Assembly: GCF_001905795.1 (NCBI RefSeq)
Contig: NZ_LIXJ01000004.1
Location: 302,408-366,407, forward strand
DNA: 64,000 bases
Source: Streptomyces sp. CB01580
Lineage (GTDB): Bacteria > Actinomycetota > Actinomycetes > Streptomycetales > Streptomycetaceae
Reading direction: 5' to 3'
Positions 1 through 8,513 of this stretch are shown here, in pieces (within the stretch, counting starts at the first letter, position 1; each line of letters starts with the position of its first letter). Made by a program: the position numbers and the translations under genes. The notes beneath the pieces were generated by a model. It did not search any database. It saw nothing but the letters and a program-made list of their open reading frames with translations, and was not told the DNA's origin.

Positions 1-44
1 CAGATCGCGGGCGAGATGCCCCTTTTATCGGCAAACACTCCCTG

Positions 45-58
45 TGTGACCGGTCACA
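45..58. promoter_or_regulatory. 14-bp perfect palindrome upstream of the NsdA-like gene
   Basis: TGTGACCGGTCACA is a perfect inverted repeat about 80 bp upstream of the start codon of the following regulator gene. Its position and symmetry suit a dimeric repressor or activator site. It resembles Crp-type half sites (TGTGA/TCACA), but the central spacing is 4, not the usual 6. The cognate protein is unknown. Confidence 0.4.
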
Positions 59-137
59 GCCGGTACGTTCGTGCACCGCCGGGACACACCGGGGCACCGG
101 AAGCAGGAACCCGGCTGCAGAAGAGAGGTCCTGGTCC

Positions 138-1517
138 ATGGTGTCGACAGGGGCAGTTCCCAACCTCGCCTTCCGACGGCTGCGCGGACAGCGCTCCGCC
201 GGGGAGTTCGCCGCCGCGGTACGCAGATCCGCCCGCGAGATCGGCGAACGGGTCGCGTGCGACGCCCGGTACATCGGACGTGTGGAGTCCGGCGAGATCC
301 GCTGCCCCAACTACGCGTACGAGCGGGTCTTCCTGCACATGTTCCCCGGGATGTCCCTGGTGGACCTGGGCTTCTCACCGCGCGAGACGGTACGCGGCCG
401 GGCCGCGCGGGCCACCACCGAAATCCCCCCACCCCTTGTGTTCCACAGCGAATCCCCTGTGCTCCACAGCGACACCGACGAGGAGAGCGACGTGCTGCGT
501 CGCGTATTCATGACGAGCGGCACCACCGTGCTGGCAGCCGCACCCCTGGGTTCCGGTCCCGGCGGCACGCCCGCCGCCAGGGCCACCGCCCCCGACCGGC
601 ACCGGGTCGGCGAGGCCGAGGTCAGTGCCGTGGAGAGCGCGGTACGACGGATCCGGCTGCTCGACGACCGGCACGGCGGCGACGGACTGTACCGCGATGC
701 GTCGCGGCCGTTGCGGACGGCCTACGCGCTGCTCGACTCGGGTACCGCCGCCAGGCGCTCCACCGCCGACCGACTCCACGCCGGGGCGGGCGAACTGGCC
801 ATCTCGGTGGGCTGGCTGGCCCATGACTCCGGCCGGTTCGAGGACGCCCGCTCGCACTACGCGGAGGCGCTCGCCACGGCACGGGTGGCGGGTGACGCGG
901 CGCTGGAGGCGCACGCGTTCTGCAACGCGTCGTTCCTGGCCAGGGACACGGGGCGGCCCCGCGAGTCCGTACGCGCCGCCGAGGCCGGGCAGCGGGCGGC
1001 GCGACCGCTGGGCTCGCCGCGGCTGCTGGCCCTGCTCGCGCTGCGGGAGGCGGGCGGGCGGGCCGGGTTCGGGGACCGGACGGGCTGCGAACGGGCGATC
1101 GGCCGGGCCCGCACCGCGTTCGACCGCGGACCGTGCGACGCCGATCCGGAGTGGATGACGTTCTTCCGGGAGGCGGAACTGGAGATGCTGGAGGCGCAGT
1201 GCTGGTCGGCGCTGGGCGACTGGCCGCGGGCGGCCCGCCACGCACGGCGGGCGATCCGGCTCCAGGACCCGCACTTCACCCGGAACCTGGCGCTGTACCG
1301 GGCCGAGCTGGCCTGGGACCTCGCCCGGGCCGGCCGGACCGAGGAGGCGGCGACGGCGGGCCACCGGGTGCTGGACCTGCTGGACGGCGTCCGGTCCTCC
1401 CGCATCCGGACGATGCTGGCGGGCACGACGCAGGTGCTCGCCCTGCGCCGGGACACGACGGACGAGGTACGGGGATATCTGGAGCGGTACGCGGCCGTGT
1501 CGGGGGTCTCCACGTAG
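138..1517 (+). CDS. NsdA-like XRE/TPR transcriptional regulator
   Basis: A 459-residue cytoplasmic protein. Residues ~15-75 form an XRE-type helix-turn-helix (the segment containing DARYIGRVESG is the recognition region). A Ser/Thr/Pro-rich linker follows, then ~250 residues of Ala/Arg-rich helical pairs typical of TPR units (e.g. YAEALATARVAGD). This layout matches NsdA, a negative regulator of sporulation and antibiotic production in Streptomyces. The ATG at 138 has GAGAGG about 9 nt upstream, and a palindrome lies ~80 bp upstream. The gene is monocistronic and converges on the histidine phosphatase gene. Family assignment is fairly secure; orthology to NsdA itself, as opposed to one of its paralogues, is inference. 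Confidence 0.75.
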   Translation: MVSTGAVPNLAFRRLRGQRSAGEFAAAVRRSAREIGERVACDARYIGRVESGEIRCPNYAYERVFLHMFPGMSLVDLGFSPRETVRGRAARATTEIPPPLVFHSESPVLHSDTDEESDVLRRVFMTSGTTVLAAAPLGSGPGGTPAARATAPDRHRVGEAEVSAVESAVRRIRLLDDRHGGDGLYRDASRPLRTAYALLDSGTAARRSTADRLHAGAGELAISVGWLAHDSGRFEDARSHYAEALATARVAGDAALEAHAFCNASFLARDTGRPRESVRAAEAGQRAARPLGSPRLLALLALREAGGRAGFGDRTGCERAIGRARTAFDRGPCDADPEWMTFFREAELEMLEAQCWSALGDWPRAARHARRAIRLQDPHFTRNLALYRAELAWDLARAGRTEEAATAGHRVLDLLDGVRSSRIRTMLAGTTQVLALRRDTTDEVRGYLERYAAVSGVST

Positions 1518-1555
1518 GCGGCCCGAAGGGCTCGAAGCCCCCGGGGACCGAGGCA

Positions 1556-1597
1556 GGAGGACCGGGGGCCGGAGGACCGGGGAGCGGAGGACCGGGG
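1556..1597. repeat. Three GGAGGACCGGGG repeats between convergent genes
   Basis: Three exact copies of GGAGGACCGGGG occur with a 15-bp period in the 98-bp gap between the NsdA-like gene and the oppositely oriented phosphatase gene. The gap is very GC-rich and may fold as part of a shared termination region. No U-tract is visible. Confidence 0.6.
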
Positions 1598-1615
1598 GCG
1601 CCCGGTCCCGTCCGG

Positions 1616-2221
1616 CTACCGCCCCGAACGCTCCAAGTGACCCGTGTCGTTCCAGCGTTCCACCGCCGGTGCCCCGTACGCCCAGCCCAGTACCGAGAGG
1701 GACGTCGGGTCGAGCCTGATGCGCGCCGCGAACGACACGTCCTCGCCGAGCCACCGCGCGCCCAGCGCCCGCAGGATGTGGCCGTGGGCGAAGACCAGCA
1801 CGTCGCGGTCGGCCGAGCGGGCCCATTCGACGATCCGGTCGGCGCGTGCGGACAGCTCGGCCAGGGTCTCCCCCTCGGGCACCCCGTCGCGCCAGATGAA
1901 CCAGTCGGGCCGGATCGCCTTGATCTGCGCCGGGGTCATCCCCTCGTACGCCCCGTAGTCCCACTCCAGGAGCGCGTCCCACGGCTCGGCCCGGTCCGCG
2001 AAGCCCGCGATGTCGCAGGTCTCCCTGGCCCGCAGCAACGGGCTGGTGCGCACTTCGAGACCCGGCAGCTCCGCCCACGGTCCGCCGTGCAGCCGCTCGC
2101 CGAGCAGCTCGGCGTCGGCCCGGCCCGAGTCGAGCAGGGGGATGTCCGTCCGGCCGGTGTGGTTGCCCTTGACGGACCATTCCGTCCGTCCGTGCCGGGC
2201 GAGCAGGATACGCGGTGCCAT
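1616..2221 (-). CDS. Histidine phosphatase family protein (phosphoglycerate mutase-like)
   Basis: A 201-residue protein with the catalytic RHG signature at the N-terminus ([11 protein letters not shown]), the second basic pocket at [13 protein letters not shown], the acidic residues in [10 protein letters not shown] and the second catalytic histidine in VFAHGHILR. These are all the elements of the histidine phosphatase (branch 1) fold, so the enzyme should form a phospho-histidine intermediate and dephosphorylate small molecules. The substrate cannot be read from sequence; acid phosphatase, broad-specificity sugar phosphatase and CobC-type roles are all possible. The ATG at 2221 is chosen because the RHG motif follows within seven residues and a GGAGAGA ribosome site precedes it. 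Longer in-frame extensions have no family similarity. Confidence 0.85.
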   Translation of the reverse strand: MAPRILLARHGRTEWSVKGNHTGRTDIPLLDSGRADAELLGERLHGGPWAELPGLEVRTSPLLRARETCDIAGFADRAEPWDALLEWDYGAYEGMTPAQIKAIRPDWFIWRDGVPEGETLAELSARADRIVEWARSADRDVLVFAHGHILRALGARWLGEDVSFAARIRLDPTSLSVLGWAYGAPAVERWNDTGHLERSGR

Positions 2222-2574
2222 GACGGCTCTCTCCCTGAACTGAACTGAGATCTGGGCCGATTCCCCGAGAAGGGATCCGAGGCCGGAGATCAAGGTGAAA
2301 ACGAGTCGAAGAGGAGTCGGCATCGGCTCGACATCCACTCGACATGGGCCCGGCATCGACTCGACATTGGGTCGACGCGGATCTTCCGTTCCTCCATCAT
2401 CGCGCACCGCTCCGGAAGGCAACCCACGGGGCGTAACAGGCGTCCCTCCCTGCGCAGAAGAATCCGCGCGCACGGGGGATCCGACGGGCACCCCGGGGGT
2501 GATCGCGGCCGACCCGCGCCTTACGGTTGAACGCCCGCCGTCGGCCGCTTGAACACATGATGGAGAGCAACCGG
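2222..2574. other. Divergent intergenic region with TCGACAT repeats
   Basis: The region separates the leftward phosphatase gene from the rightward PAP2 gene and must hold both promoters. Around 2317-2372 the sequence CTCGACAT recurs at short intervals, with GCATCGGCTCGACAT and GCATCGACTCGACAT as near-identical copies. No gene is supported; the rest shows no recognisable motif. Confidence 0.45.
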
Positions 2575-3576
2575 ATGCAGCATGCCAGCACCGTGCCCGA
2601 GCCTCGCCCGCGGCCCCGTTGGTGGACCGAGCTGCCCCTGCTGGCCCTGGTGTACGCGGCCTACTCGGCGGGCCGGCTCCTGGCGCGCGGCGACGTGTCC
2701 ACGGCCGTCGATCACGGCCTGGCGATCCTGCGCCTGGAAAAGACGCTCCACATCAACGCCGAGCACCCGCTCAACCGGCTGTTCACCGCCCATCCCGCCC
2801 TCGGCATACCCTCCGACTTCGCGTACGCCTCGCTGCACTACCTGGTTACCCCGGCCGTCCTGGTCTGGCTCTTCCGCCGCCGCGCGACCCTGTACCGCAG
2901 GGCCCGCACCTGGCTGATGACGTCCACCGTCCTCGGTCTCTTCGGCTTCACGCTGATGCCGACCTGCCCGCCCCGGCTGCTGGACGCCGCGCACGGCTTC
3001 GTCGACACGATGGCGCAGTACAGCTCGTACGGCTGGTGGGGCGCGGAGGCGAGCGCCCCGCGCGGTCTGGGCGGGATGACGAACCAGTACGCGGCGATGC
3101 CCAGCCTGCACGTCGGCTGGTCGCTCTGGTGCGGGATCGTGCTGTGGCGTCACGCCCGCCACCCGCTCGTCCGGGCCGCCGCCGTCGCATACCCCCTGGT
3201 CACCACGCTCGTGGTGATGGGCACGGCCAACCACTACTTCCTCGACGCGGTGGCGGGCGCCGCCGTGATGGGCGTCGGAGCCCTGCTGACCACCCCGGTG
3301 ATGCGCGTCACCGACCTGATCGGGGCCCGGCTCTCCACCCGCTTCCCGCGGCTCGCGCCGACCGAGAAGTCCGCCGAGTCCGCGATTGTCAGTGCCGGAT
3401 GCGAGACTTCGGCGGGTGAGCGAATCCCTGGCCAGCGGACCACCTCCGCAGACTCCCCCCATGCCGGAACGGCGGGCGCCGCGGGCGCCCCGGCCCGTCC
3501 CGTCCCCCGGGCCGAAGCCGCCGCACGAGCGGGAGCCGGAGCGGCGGGGGACGACGCTTCGACAGCGGCTCGCTGA
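2575..3576 (+). CDS. PAP2-family membrane phosphatase / Aur1-like protein
   Basis: An integral membrane protein with about five or six hydrophobic segments. The PAP2 signature is split as expected: [11 protein letters not shown] supplies the SLH histidine and [14 protein letters not shown] supplies the final HxxxD pair. The N-terminal half ([28 protein letters not shown]) is typical of the inositol-phosphorylceramide-synthase-like PAP2 group common in actinomycetes, which act on lipid phosphates at the outer membrane face. ATGs at 2557, 2560 and 2575 are in frame; 2575 is preferred because GGAGAG ends 7 nt before it. The last ~70 residues are low complexity and overlap the next gene, whose frame has the stronger codon bias there, so the tail may be dispensable. 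Confidence 0.8.
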   Translation: MQHASTVPEPRPRPRWWTELPLLALVYAAYSAGRLLARGDVSTAVDHGLAILRLEKTLHINAEHPLNRLFTAHPALGIPSDFAYASLHYLVTPAVLVWLFRRRATLYRRARTWLMTSTVLGLFGFTLMPTCPPRLLDAAHGFVDTMAQYSSYGWWGAEASAPRGLGGMTNQYAAMPSLHVGWSLWCGIVLWRHARHPLVRAAAVAYPLVTTLVVMGTANHYFLDAVAGAAVMGVGALLTTPVMRVTDLIGARLSTRFPRLAPTEKSAESAIVSAGCETSAGERIPGQRTTSADSPHAGTAGAAGAPARPVPRAEAAARAGAGAAGDDASTAAR

Positions 3577-4921
3577 GCTGCGCGGGCCGGATGTCGCGCC
3601 GCGTCCGCTGGACGCCCGCGCGCTGGCCGCCCTCGCCGCCAACCCCGGCTGCCGACGCCGCGCCCTGCTGGACGGCGCCGGGGTGGACAAGGCGGCGCTG
3701 GCCGAGGCGCTCGGCTCACCGGCGCCCTTCGGGCAGTCGCAGTTCGCTCTCGTCCGGGGCAATTCCTTCGAGGCCAAGGTCAAGGCCGACGGCGGTACGG
3801 AGCTGATGCGGCTGCTGTACGAGCACCTCGGCGGCGGCGGTCCGCCGCCCGACGAGGTGCTGGTGCCCGATCTGGCCGCCGCCGGTCCCGAAGGACGCTC
3901 CGCGCGGACGGCGCTCGCGCTGCGGGAGGCGACCGGGGCCGGTTGCTGGGCCCTGCTGGACCACCCGATGCTGACCCTGGACGTGGCCGGCTCCCCGGTC
4001 CATCTGGAGCCGGACGCGGTGGTGGTGCACCCCGACGGCACGTGGACGGTCATCGAGATCAAGTCCTTCCCCATGGTCGACGGCTCCGCCGACGCGGCGA
4101 AGGTCGGGGCGGCGGCCCGGCAGTCCGCCGTCTACGTGCTGGCGCTGGAGCGGCTCGCGGAGCTGACCGAGGGCGCCGAGGCCGGTCACCGGGTGCTGCT
4201 GGTCTGCCCGAAGGACTTCTCCAACCTGCCCACCGCGTCGGTCGTCGACGTGCGCAAGCAGCGCGCGGTCACGCGGCGCCAGCTGACCAGGCTGACCCGG
4301 ATCGAGGACATCGCGGCGGCACTGCCGGAGGGCACGACCTTCGATCCGGCGTGCTCGGCACGGGAGTTGGACGCGGCGGTCGAATCGGTCGGCGCGGCAT
4401 ACGCTCCGGAGTGCCTGTCCACGTGCGAACTGGCCTTCCACTGCCGGGCGAAGGCCCGTACGGCGGGTGCGGTGGAGGCGCTGGGGCGCAGCGTGCGCGG
4501 GGAACTCGGCGGGCTGACCACGGTCGGCGCGGTGCTGGCCGCCGCCGCGGGCAAGGAGGGCGATCCGGCGGATCCGACGGTCGCGGCCCTGCGGCGTGCG
4601 GCGGCGCTGCGCGCGGAGGCGCTGGAGTGCGTCGGCGCGTTCCCGACGGGCGGCACTGGTGCGCCGGGGAACGGCGCGGCGACACGGAACGGCGGCGCGG
4701 GCGTGCCGGGGAGCGGCGCGGGCGTGCCGGGGAGCGGCGCGGGCGTGCCGGGGAGCGGCGCGGGCGTGCCGGGGAGCGGCGCGGGCGTGCCGGGGAGCGG
4801 CGCGGGCGTGCCGGGGAGCGGCGCGGGCGTGCCGGGGAGCGGCGCGGGCGTGCCGGGGAGCGGCACCGGCGTACCGGCGGCGGGCGGGACGGTCCCGGGG
4901 AGCGGTGCGGCATGTCGCTGA
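3416..4921 (+). CDS. PD-(D/E)XK nuclease with putative Fe-S cysteine set (Cas4/Dna2 nuclease-like)
   Basis: About 500 residues. LEPDAVVV (~res 197) and VIEIK (~res 211) form the D...ExK core of a PD-(D/E)XK nuclease. One cysteine sits before the core (NPGCRRRALL, ~res 80) and three lie after it (CLSTCELAFHC, ~res 333-343), the spacing of Fe-S nucleases such as Cas4, AddB and Dna2. Expected role: nuclease end-processing together with the downstream SF1 helicase. The C-terminal 80 residues are a GAGVPGS heptad repeat. The start is uncertain: GTG 3416 and ATG 3461 both lie inside the PAP2 gene, and codon bias in this frame is strong from 3461 onward. The stop overlaps the next start by 10 nt, indicating translational coupling. 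Nuclease class is inferred from motifs only. Confidence 0.7.
   Translation: MSESLASGPPPQTPPMPERRAPRAPRPVPSPGPKPPHEREPERRGTTLRQRLAELRGPDVAPRPLDARALAALAANPGCRRRALLDGAGVDKAALAEALGSPAPFGQSQFALVRGNSFEAKVKADGGTELMRLLYEHLGGGGPPPDEVLVPDLAAAGPEGRSARTALALREATGAGCWALLDHPMLTLDVAGSPVHLEPDAVVVHPDGTWTVIEIKSFPMVDGSADAAKVGAAARQSAVYVLALERLAELTEGAEAGHRVLLVCPKDFSNLPTASVVDVRKQRAVTRRQLTRLTRIEDIAAALPEGTTFDPACSARELDAAVESVGAAYAPECLSTCELAFHCRAKARTAGAVEALGRSVRGELGGLTTVGAVLAAAAGKEGDPADPTVAALRRAAALRAEALECVGAFPTGGTGAPGNGAATRNGGAGVPGSGAGVPGSGAGVPGSGAGVPGSGAGVPGSGAGVPGSGAGVPGSGAGVPGSGTGVPAAGGTVPGSGAACR
4694..4861 (+). repeat. Eight perfect copies of a 21-bp coding tandem repeat
   Basis: GGCGCGGGCGTGCCGGGGAGC is repeated eight times without a mismatch, encoding GAGVPGS heptads at the C-terminus of the nuclease. 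A degenerate ninth copy follows (GTGVPAA). Perfect identity indicates recent slippage expansion, so copy number probably varies between strains. The 21-bp unit keeps the frame. Confidence 0.95.
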
Positions 4922-6555
4922 TCAGTACCCTGGCCCGGCTGGAGGCCGTGGAGAGCGGCCGGGCGCGACCGCTGGCGACGGTCCGACACCGCCATCTCAC
5001 CGACCGGCCGCTGGTCCTGGTGCCGTTGACGACCGCCGGTGAGGCGGGCGCGCCGCTGGGTGCGCTGGTCGGCACCGACCGGGACGCGCCCCGGCTGCTG
5101 GCGGTCCCGCAGCCGCGCGACCGGGACCTGCGGTTCTCCTTCCTCGCCGACCTGGCCGACGCGGTGCTGCCGCACATCGAGGCGTACGAGGACGTCGTCG
5201 AGCCCGCGGAACGCAACGAGACCGACCCGGCGACCGGGAAGCGGACCAAGGTCGAGGTCGAACTGTGCGCGGACGCACCGCAGTTGATCGTGCCGAGCCG
5301 GGCGGGCATCGATTTCGTGCGGCTGCTCGGCCGCTCCATGCGGTTCCGGCGCACGGCCGAGGACGAACCCGACGCCCCGTACCCCGCCCCGCCCCGCGTC
5401 CCGTTGCTGGGCCGCTGGCTGACGCATTACGGGGAACGGGCCCGGGTGCCGGGTTCCTCGCTGCTGCTCGCCGTCACCGATCTGCTGAACCGGCACTGGG
5501 CGACGGGGCAGAGCAGCCTGGAGGACCAGCATCTGGGCGCGCTGCTGGCCTGGATCGATGCTCCCGCGGGCGAGTCCGGGGCGTCGGCGGCGCTGCGCGC
5601 GGAGTCGGCGCGGGACGGCGAGGGCCAGTTGCTGTGTCCGCCGGCCGGTCCGGCCACGGATCCGGCGTTCGACAACCGGCTGCTGGCGCCCGCCATCGAG
5701 CGGTACGACCGGGCGCGCACCGCGCTCGCGGCGGCCGAGGACGGCCTGTCGGCCGATGCCCGGCTGGCCGGACTGACCGCCGCCGAGCGGGAGATCAGGG
5801 CGTTGCTGGCCGGGGTGATGCGGCCGACGTGGGACGCGGTGTGGCGCGGGCTCGACCTGTTGCGGGAGTTGCCCGCGGGGGCCAGGACGCAGGAGCGCTG
5901 GACGCGGGACCGCTGGTCGTTCACCGGTCACCGGGACCGGGTGCGGTCGGGTGAGCCGCCGCAGCCGCGCCGGGACGACGCGGTGACGGCGGCGCAGAAG
6001 CTGGCCTCGCGCGAGACGGCGCAGGCGCAGCTGGAGGCGCAGGAGGCGCTGGACGATCCGCTGGTGCTGGCCGGGCGGCGGCTGGCCGGTGAGGCGTTCG
6101 TGGGCGAGGTGACGGAGGTGGTGATGGCGTACAGCGAGTCGAAGCGCCCGTCACCGCGTCCGCTGGTCACGGTCCGCACGGACGAGCGCCCGTATCTCGG
6201 TGAGCGCGTCAAGGTGTATCGCTCGCTGGACGGCAGACCGCAGACCGCCGAGTTCGTGGAGTACGTGGCGGAGCCGGAGGACGGGACCGCGGACGGGTGC
6301 GTGGCCGGGGACGGGCGCGGGCCCGCGCTGGTGCTGCGGATCACCGACCGGATGGGGCGGAGCAAGGAGCCGGCCCCCGGTTCGGTGCCCGAGCCGGGTG
6401 ACCGGATCGTCTGGACGCTGTTCGAGCACGACCAGCGCGGCGGCCCGAAGCTGCCGGACCCGGAGGAGACGCCCTGGACGCACGGCGGGCCGCCGGGCGC
6501 GGCGGCGGGGCACGCCGAGCATCCCGACCCCGTGACCGCGGAGGATCTGCTGTGA
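4912..6555 (+). CDS. Conserved protein of unknown function in nuclease-helicase module
   Basis: A 547-residue soluble protein that I do not recognise as a named family. The N-terminal ~110 residues are beta-rich (LVLVPLTTAGEAGAPLGALVG), a helical middle follows, and the C-terminal ~130 residues (LVTVRTDERPYLGERVKVY, GDRIVWTLFEHD) look like a small beta-barrel. A similar barrel is inserted in Dna2/Upf1-type helicases, so this chain may supply parts missing from the short helicase encoded next. Its ATG lies 10 nt inside the upstream nuclease gene, so the two are translationally coupled. No catalytic motif was seen. A partner or scaffold role is inferred from gene order. Confidence 0.6.
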   Translation: MSLISTLARLEAVESGRARPLATVRHRHLTDRPLVLVPLTTAGEAGAPLGALVGTDRDAPRLLAVPQPRDRDLRFSFLADLADAVLPHIEAYEDVVEPAERNETDPATGKRTKVEVELCADAPQLIVPSRAGIDFVRLLGRSMRFRRTAEDEPDAPYPAPPRVPLLGRWLTHYGERARVPGSSLLLAVTDLLNRHWATGQSSLEDQHLGALLAWIDAPAGESGASAALRAESARDGEGQLLCPPAGPATDPAFDNRLLAPAIERYDRARTALAAAEDGLSADARLAGLTAAEREIRALLAGVMRPTWDAVWRGLDLLRELPAGARTQERWTRDRWSFTGHRDRVRSGEPPQPRRDDAVTAAQKLASRETAQAQLEAQEALDDPLVLAGRRLAGEAFVGEVTEVVMAYSESKRPSPRPLVTVRTDERPYLGERVKVYRSLDGRPQTAEFVEYVAEPEDGTADGCVAGDGRGPALVLRITDRMGRSKEPAPGSVPEPGDRIVWTLFEHDQRGGPKLPDPEETPWTHGGPPGAAAGHAEHPDPVTAEDLL

Positions 6556-6597
6556 CGCGAGAGTGCGGAGGACTTCGCTGTGACAGGGGCGCTCGGC

Positions 6598-6799
6598 CCG
6601 GTCGTCGAAGTGCCGCCTGCCGTGCGGCGCGTGGCACTTCCCGCTCGGGCGGGGAAGCCCCCATCGCTCGTGGCGTTGCCGGGGTCGTCCTCGTGCGTCC
6701 GGTACGAGGACGGTCCGCCGCCTCGCGATCGCACACACCTGACATCGCACGGCCCGGCCTCCGGCCGAACGACGGCACTTCGACGACAGGACCCAGGAG
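6598..6799 (+). repeat. Dispersed ~200-bp intergenic repeat, copy A
   Basis: The gap between the unknown gene and the helicase gene is mostly filled by a repeat that recurs in inverted orientation at 8205-8436. Shared blocks include TGCCGCCTGCCGTGCGGCGC, TCCGGTACGAGGACGGTCC and CCTCCGGCCGAACNACGGCAC. Internal dyads such as GTCCGGTAC suggest folded RNA or a MITE-like non-coding element. The copy ends immediately before the helicase ribosome-binding site. Confidence 0.8.
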
Positions 6800-6835
6800 G
6801 ACCTCGTGGTGACGCGTGACCCCGAAGGAGTCGCC

Positions 6836-8170
6836 ATGACGGCCGGATCCGACCCGGGTGTCCAGGCCGCGCGGGCGACCGACGCGATCCTCGCCGACAC
6901 CCTGGGCGGTGCGTCGCGCGGGATCGTGGTGGACTCCCCGCCGGGCGCGGGCAAGTCGACGCTCGTGGTGCGCGCCGCGCTCGAACTGGCGGCGGCGGGC
7001 CGCCCGTTGATGGTGGTGGCGCAGACCAACGCCCAGGTCGACGACCTGGTGGTGCGGCTGGCGGAGAAGGACCCGGACCTTCCGGTGGGCCGTCTGCACA
7101 GCAACGACTCCGACCCGTACGACCCGGTGCTGGACGGCCTGGACAACGTGCGGAAGTCGGCCAAGGCGGCCGATCTCGCGGGGCTCGACATCGTCATCTC
7201 GACAGCCGCGAAGTGGGCGCATGTGAAGAACGTCGAGCCGTGGGGCCACGCGATCGTCGACGAGGCGTACCAGATGCGTTCGGACGCGCTGCTCGCCGTG
7301 GCGGGGCTGTTCGAGCGGGCGCTGTTCGTCGGTGACCCGGGCCAGTTGGACCCGTTCTCGATCGTCGGCGCGGAGCAGTGGGCGGGGCTGTCCTACGACC
7401 CGTCCGCGAGCGCGGTCTCCACGCTCCTGGCACACAATCCCGGGCTTCCGCAGCACCGGCTCCCGGTGTCGTGGCGGCTGCCGGCCTCGGCCGCGCCGCT
7501 GGTCTCGGCCGCGTTCTACCCGTACACGCCGTTCCGCAGCGGTACGGACCACGGGGACCGGCAGCTGTCGTTCGGGGTCGCGTCCGACGGCTCGGCGCCG
7601 GACCGGGTGCTGGACGAGGCCGCGGAGTCCGGCTGGGGCCTGCTCGAACTCCCGGCCCGGCACACCCCCCGCACCGACCCCGAGGCGGTACGGGCGGTCG
7701 CCCTGGTGGTCCGTCGGCTCCTCGACCGGGGCGCCGCGGCGACGAGCGAGCGCTCCCCGGCCCCGGTCCCGGTGACGGCGGACCGGGTCGCCGTCGGCAC
7801 CGCCCACCGCGACCAGGCGGCGGCGGTCCGGGCGGCCCTCGCGGACCTGGGCGTGACGGGCGTGGCCGTGGACACGGCGAACCGGCTCCAGGGCCGCGAG
7901 TTCGACGTGACGGTGGTGCTGCACCCGCTCTCCGGCCGCCCGGACGCCACGGCGTTCCACCTGGAGACGGGCCGTCTGTGCGTCCTGGCCTCGCGCCACC
8001 GGCACGCCTGCGTCGTGGTGTGCCGGGCGGGCGTCGCGGAACTGCTGGACGAGCACCCGTCGACGGAGCCGGTGCGACTGGGCGTCACGGTGAAGTTCCC
8101 GGACGGCTGGGAGGCCAGCCACGCGGTGCTGTCCCACCTGTCGGAACACCGGGTGCCCTGGCGGCCGTGA
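6836..8170 (+). CDS. SF1B (Upf1/Dna2-like) DNA helicase
   Basis: A 444-residue ATPase with the SF1 motifs in order: Walker A PPGAGKSTL, motif Ia VVAQTNAQVDD, Walker B VDEAYQM, motif III LFVGDPGQLDPF, motif IV around PVSWRLP, motif V DTANRLQGREFD and motif VI ASRHRHAC. The pattern fits the Upf1/Dna2 branch (5'-3' polarity expected). It is compact and lacks obvious accessory domains. Two starts have strong ribosome sites: GTG 6809 (AGGAGG at 6795-6800) and ATG 6836 (GAAGGAG 5 nt upstream); I chose the ATG. With the Fe-S nuclease two genes upstream it resembles a Dna2 split over separate chains. Repair and defence roles are both possible. Inverted copies of a repeat flank the gene. Confidence 0.75.
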   Translation: MTAGSDPGVQAARATDAILADTLGGASRGIVVDSPPGAGKSTLVVRAALELAAAGRPLMVVAQTNAQVDDLVVRLAEKDPDLPVGRLHSNDSDPYDPVLDGLDNVRKSAKAADLAGLDIVISTAAKWAHVKNVEPWGHAIVDEAYQMRSDALLAVAGLFERALFVGDPGQLDPFSIVGAEQWAGLSYDPSASAVSTLLAHNPGLPQHRLPVSWRLPASAAPLVSAAFYPYTPFRSGTDHGDRQLSFGVASDGSAPDRVLDEAAESGWGLLELPARHTPRTDPEAVRAVALVVRRLLDRGAAATSERSPAPVPVTADRVAVGTAHRDQAAAVRAALADLGVTGVAVDTANRLQGREFDVTVVLHPLSGRPDATAFHLETGRLCVLASRHRHACVVVCRAGVAELLDEHPSTEPVRLGVTVKFPDGWEASHAVLSHLSEHRVPWRP

Positions 8171-8204
8171 GCACCCGACCGCCGAGGGTTCCCCGCGCCG
8201 CGGG

Positions 8205-8436
8205 CCGTTTCTTCGAAGTGCCGTTGTTCGGCCGGAGGCCGGGCCGTGCGGCGTCCGGTACGCACGGTCGCGAGGCGGAGGACCGTCCTCGTACCGGACG
8301 TACGAGGACCACTCCGGCAACGCCGCGGGCGATGGGGGCTCCCCTGGCCGAGCGGAGCCGAGAGCTCGGGGAAGTGCCGGGCGCCGCACGGCAGGCGGCA
8401 GTTCGACAACAGGGCCCGGGGCCACCGGAGAGGGCA
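8205..8436 (-). repeat. Dispersed ~200-bp intergenic repeat, copy B (inverted)
   Basis: This is the second copy of the element at 6598-6799, in opposite orientation and slightly longer owing to an insertion around the GAGCTCTCGGCTCCGCTCGG stretch (read on the minus strand). The two copies are alike along their length but not identical. They bracket the helicase gene. No coding potential is supported in the 343-bp gap. Confidence 0.8.
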
Positions 8437-8513
8437 CGTGCAGGGCGTTCGCCCGCAGGGCCACGGGCGATAATTCCGGAGCGTCCCGACCCCCGCACCC
8501 ATAGGATCCATCC

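Noticed and set aside
375..2345. Long minus-strand open frame covering the NsdA-like gene
   Set aside because: It is a shadow of the high-GC coding strand: Arg/Pro/Gly-rich, no domain, no ribosome site, and the plus-strand frame has clear codon bias and domains.
4694..4861. Possible CRISPR array
   Set aside because: Units are contiguous 21-bp tandem repeats with no spacers and encode an in-frame peptide repeat.
4186..5931. Minus-strand frame with PLPGTPA repeats
   Set aside because: The repeat is the reverse reading of the GAGVPGS coding repeat; the plus-strand genes explain the region.
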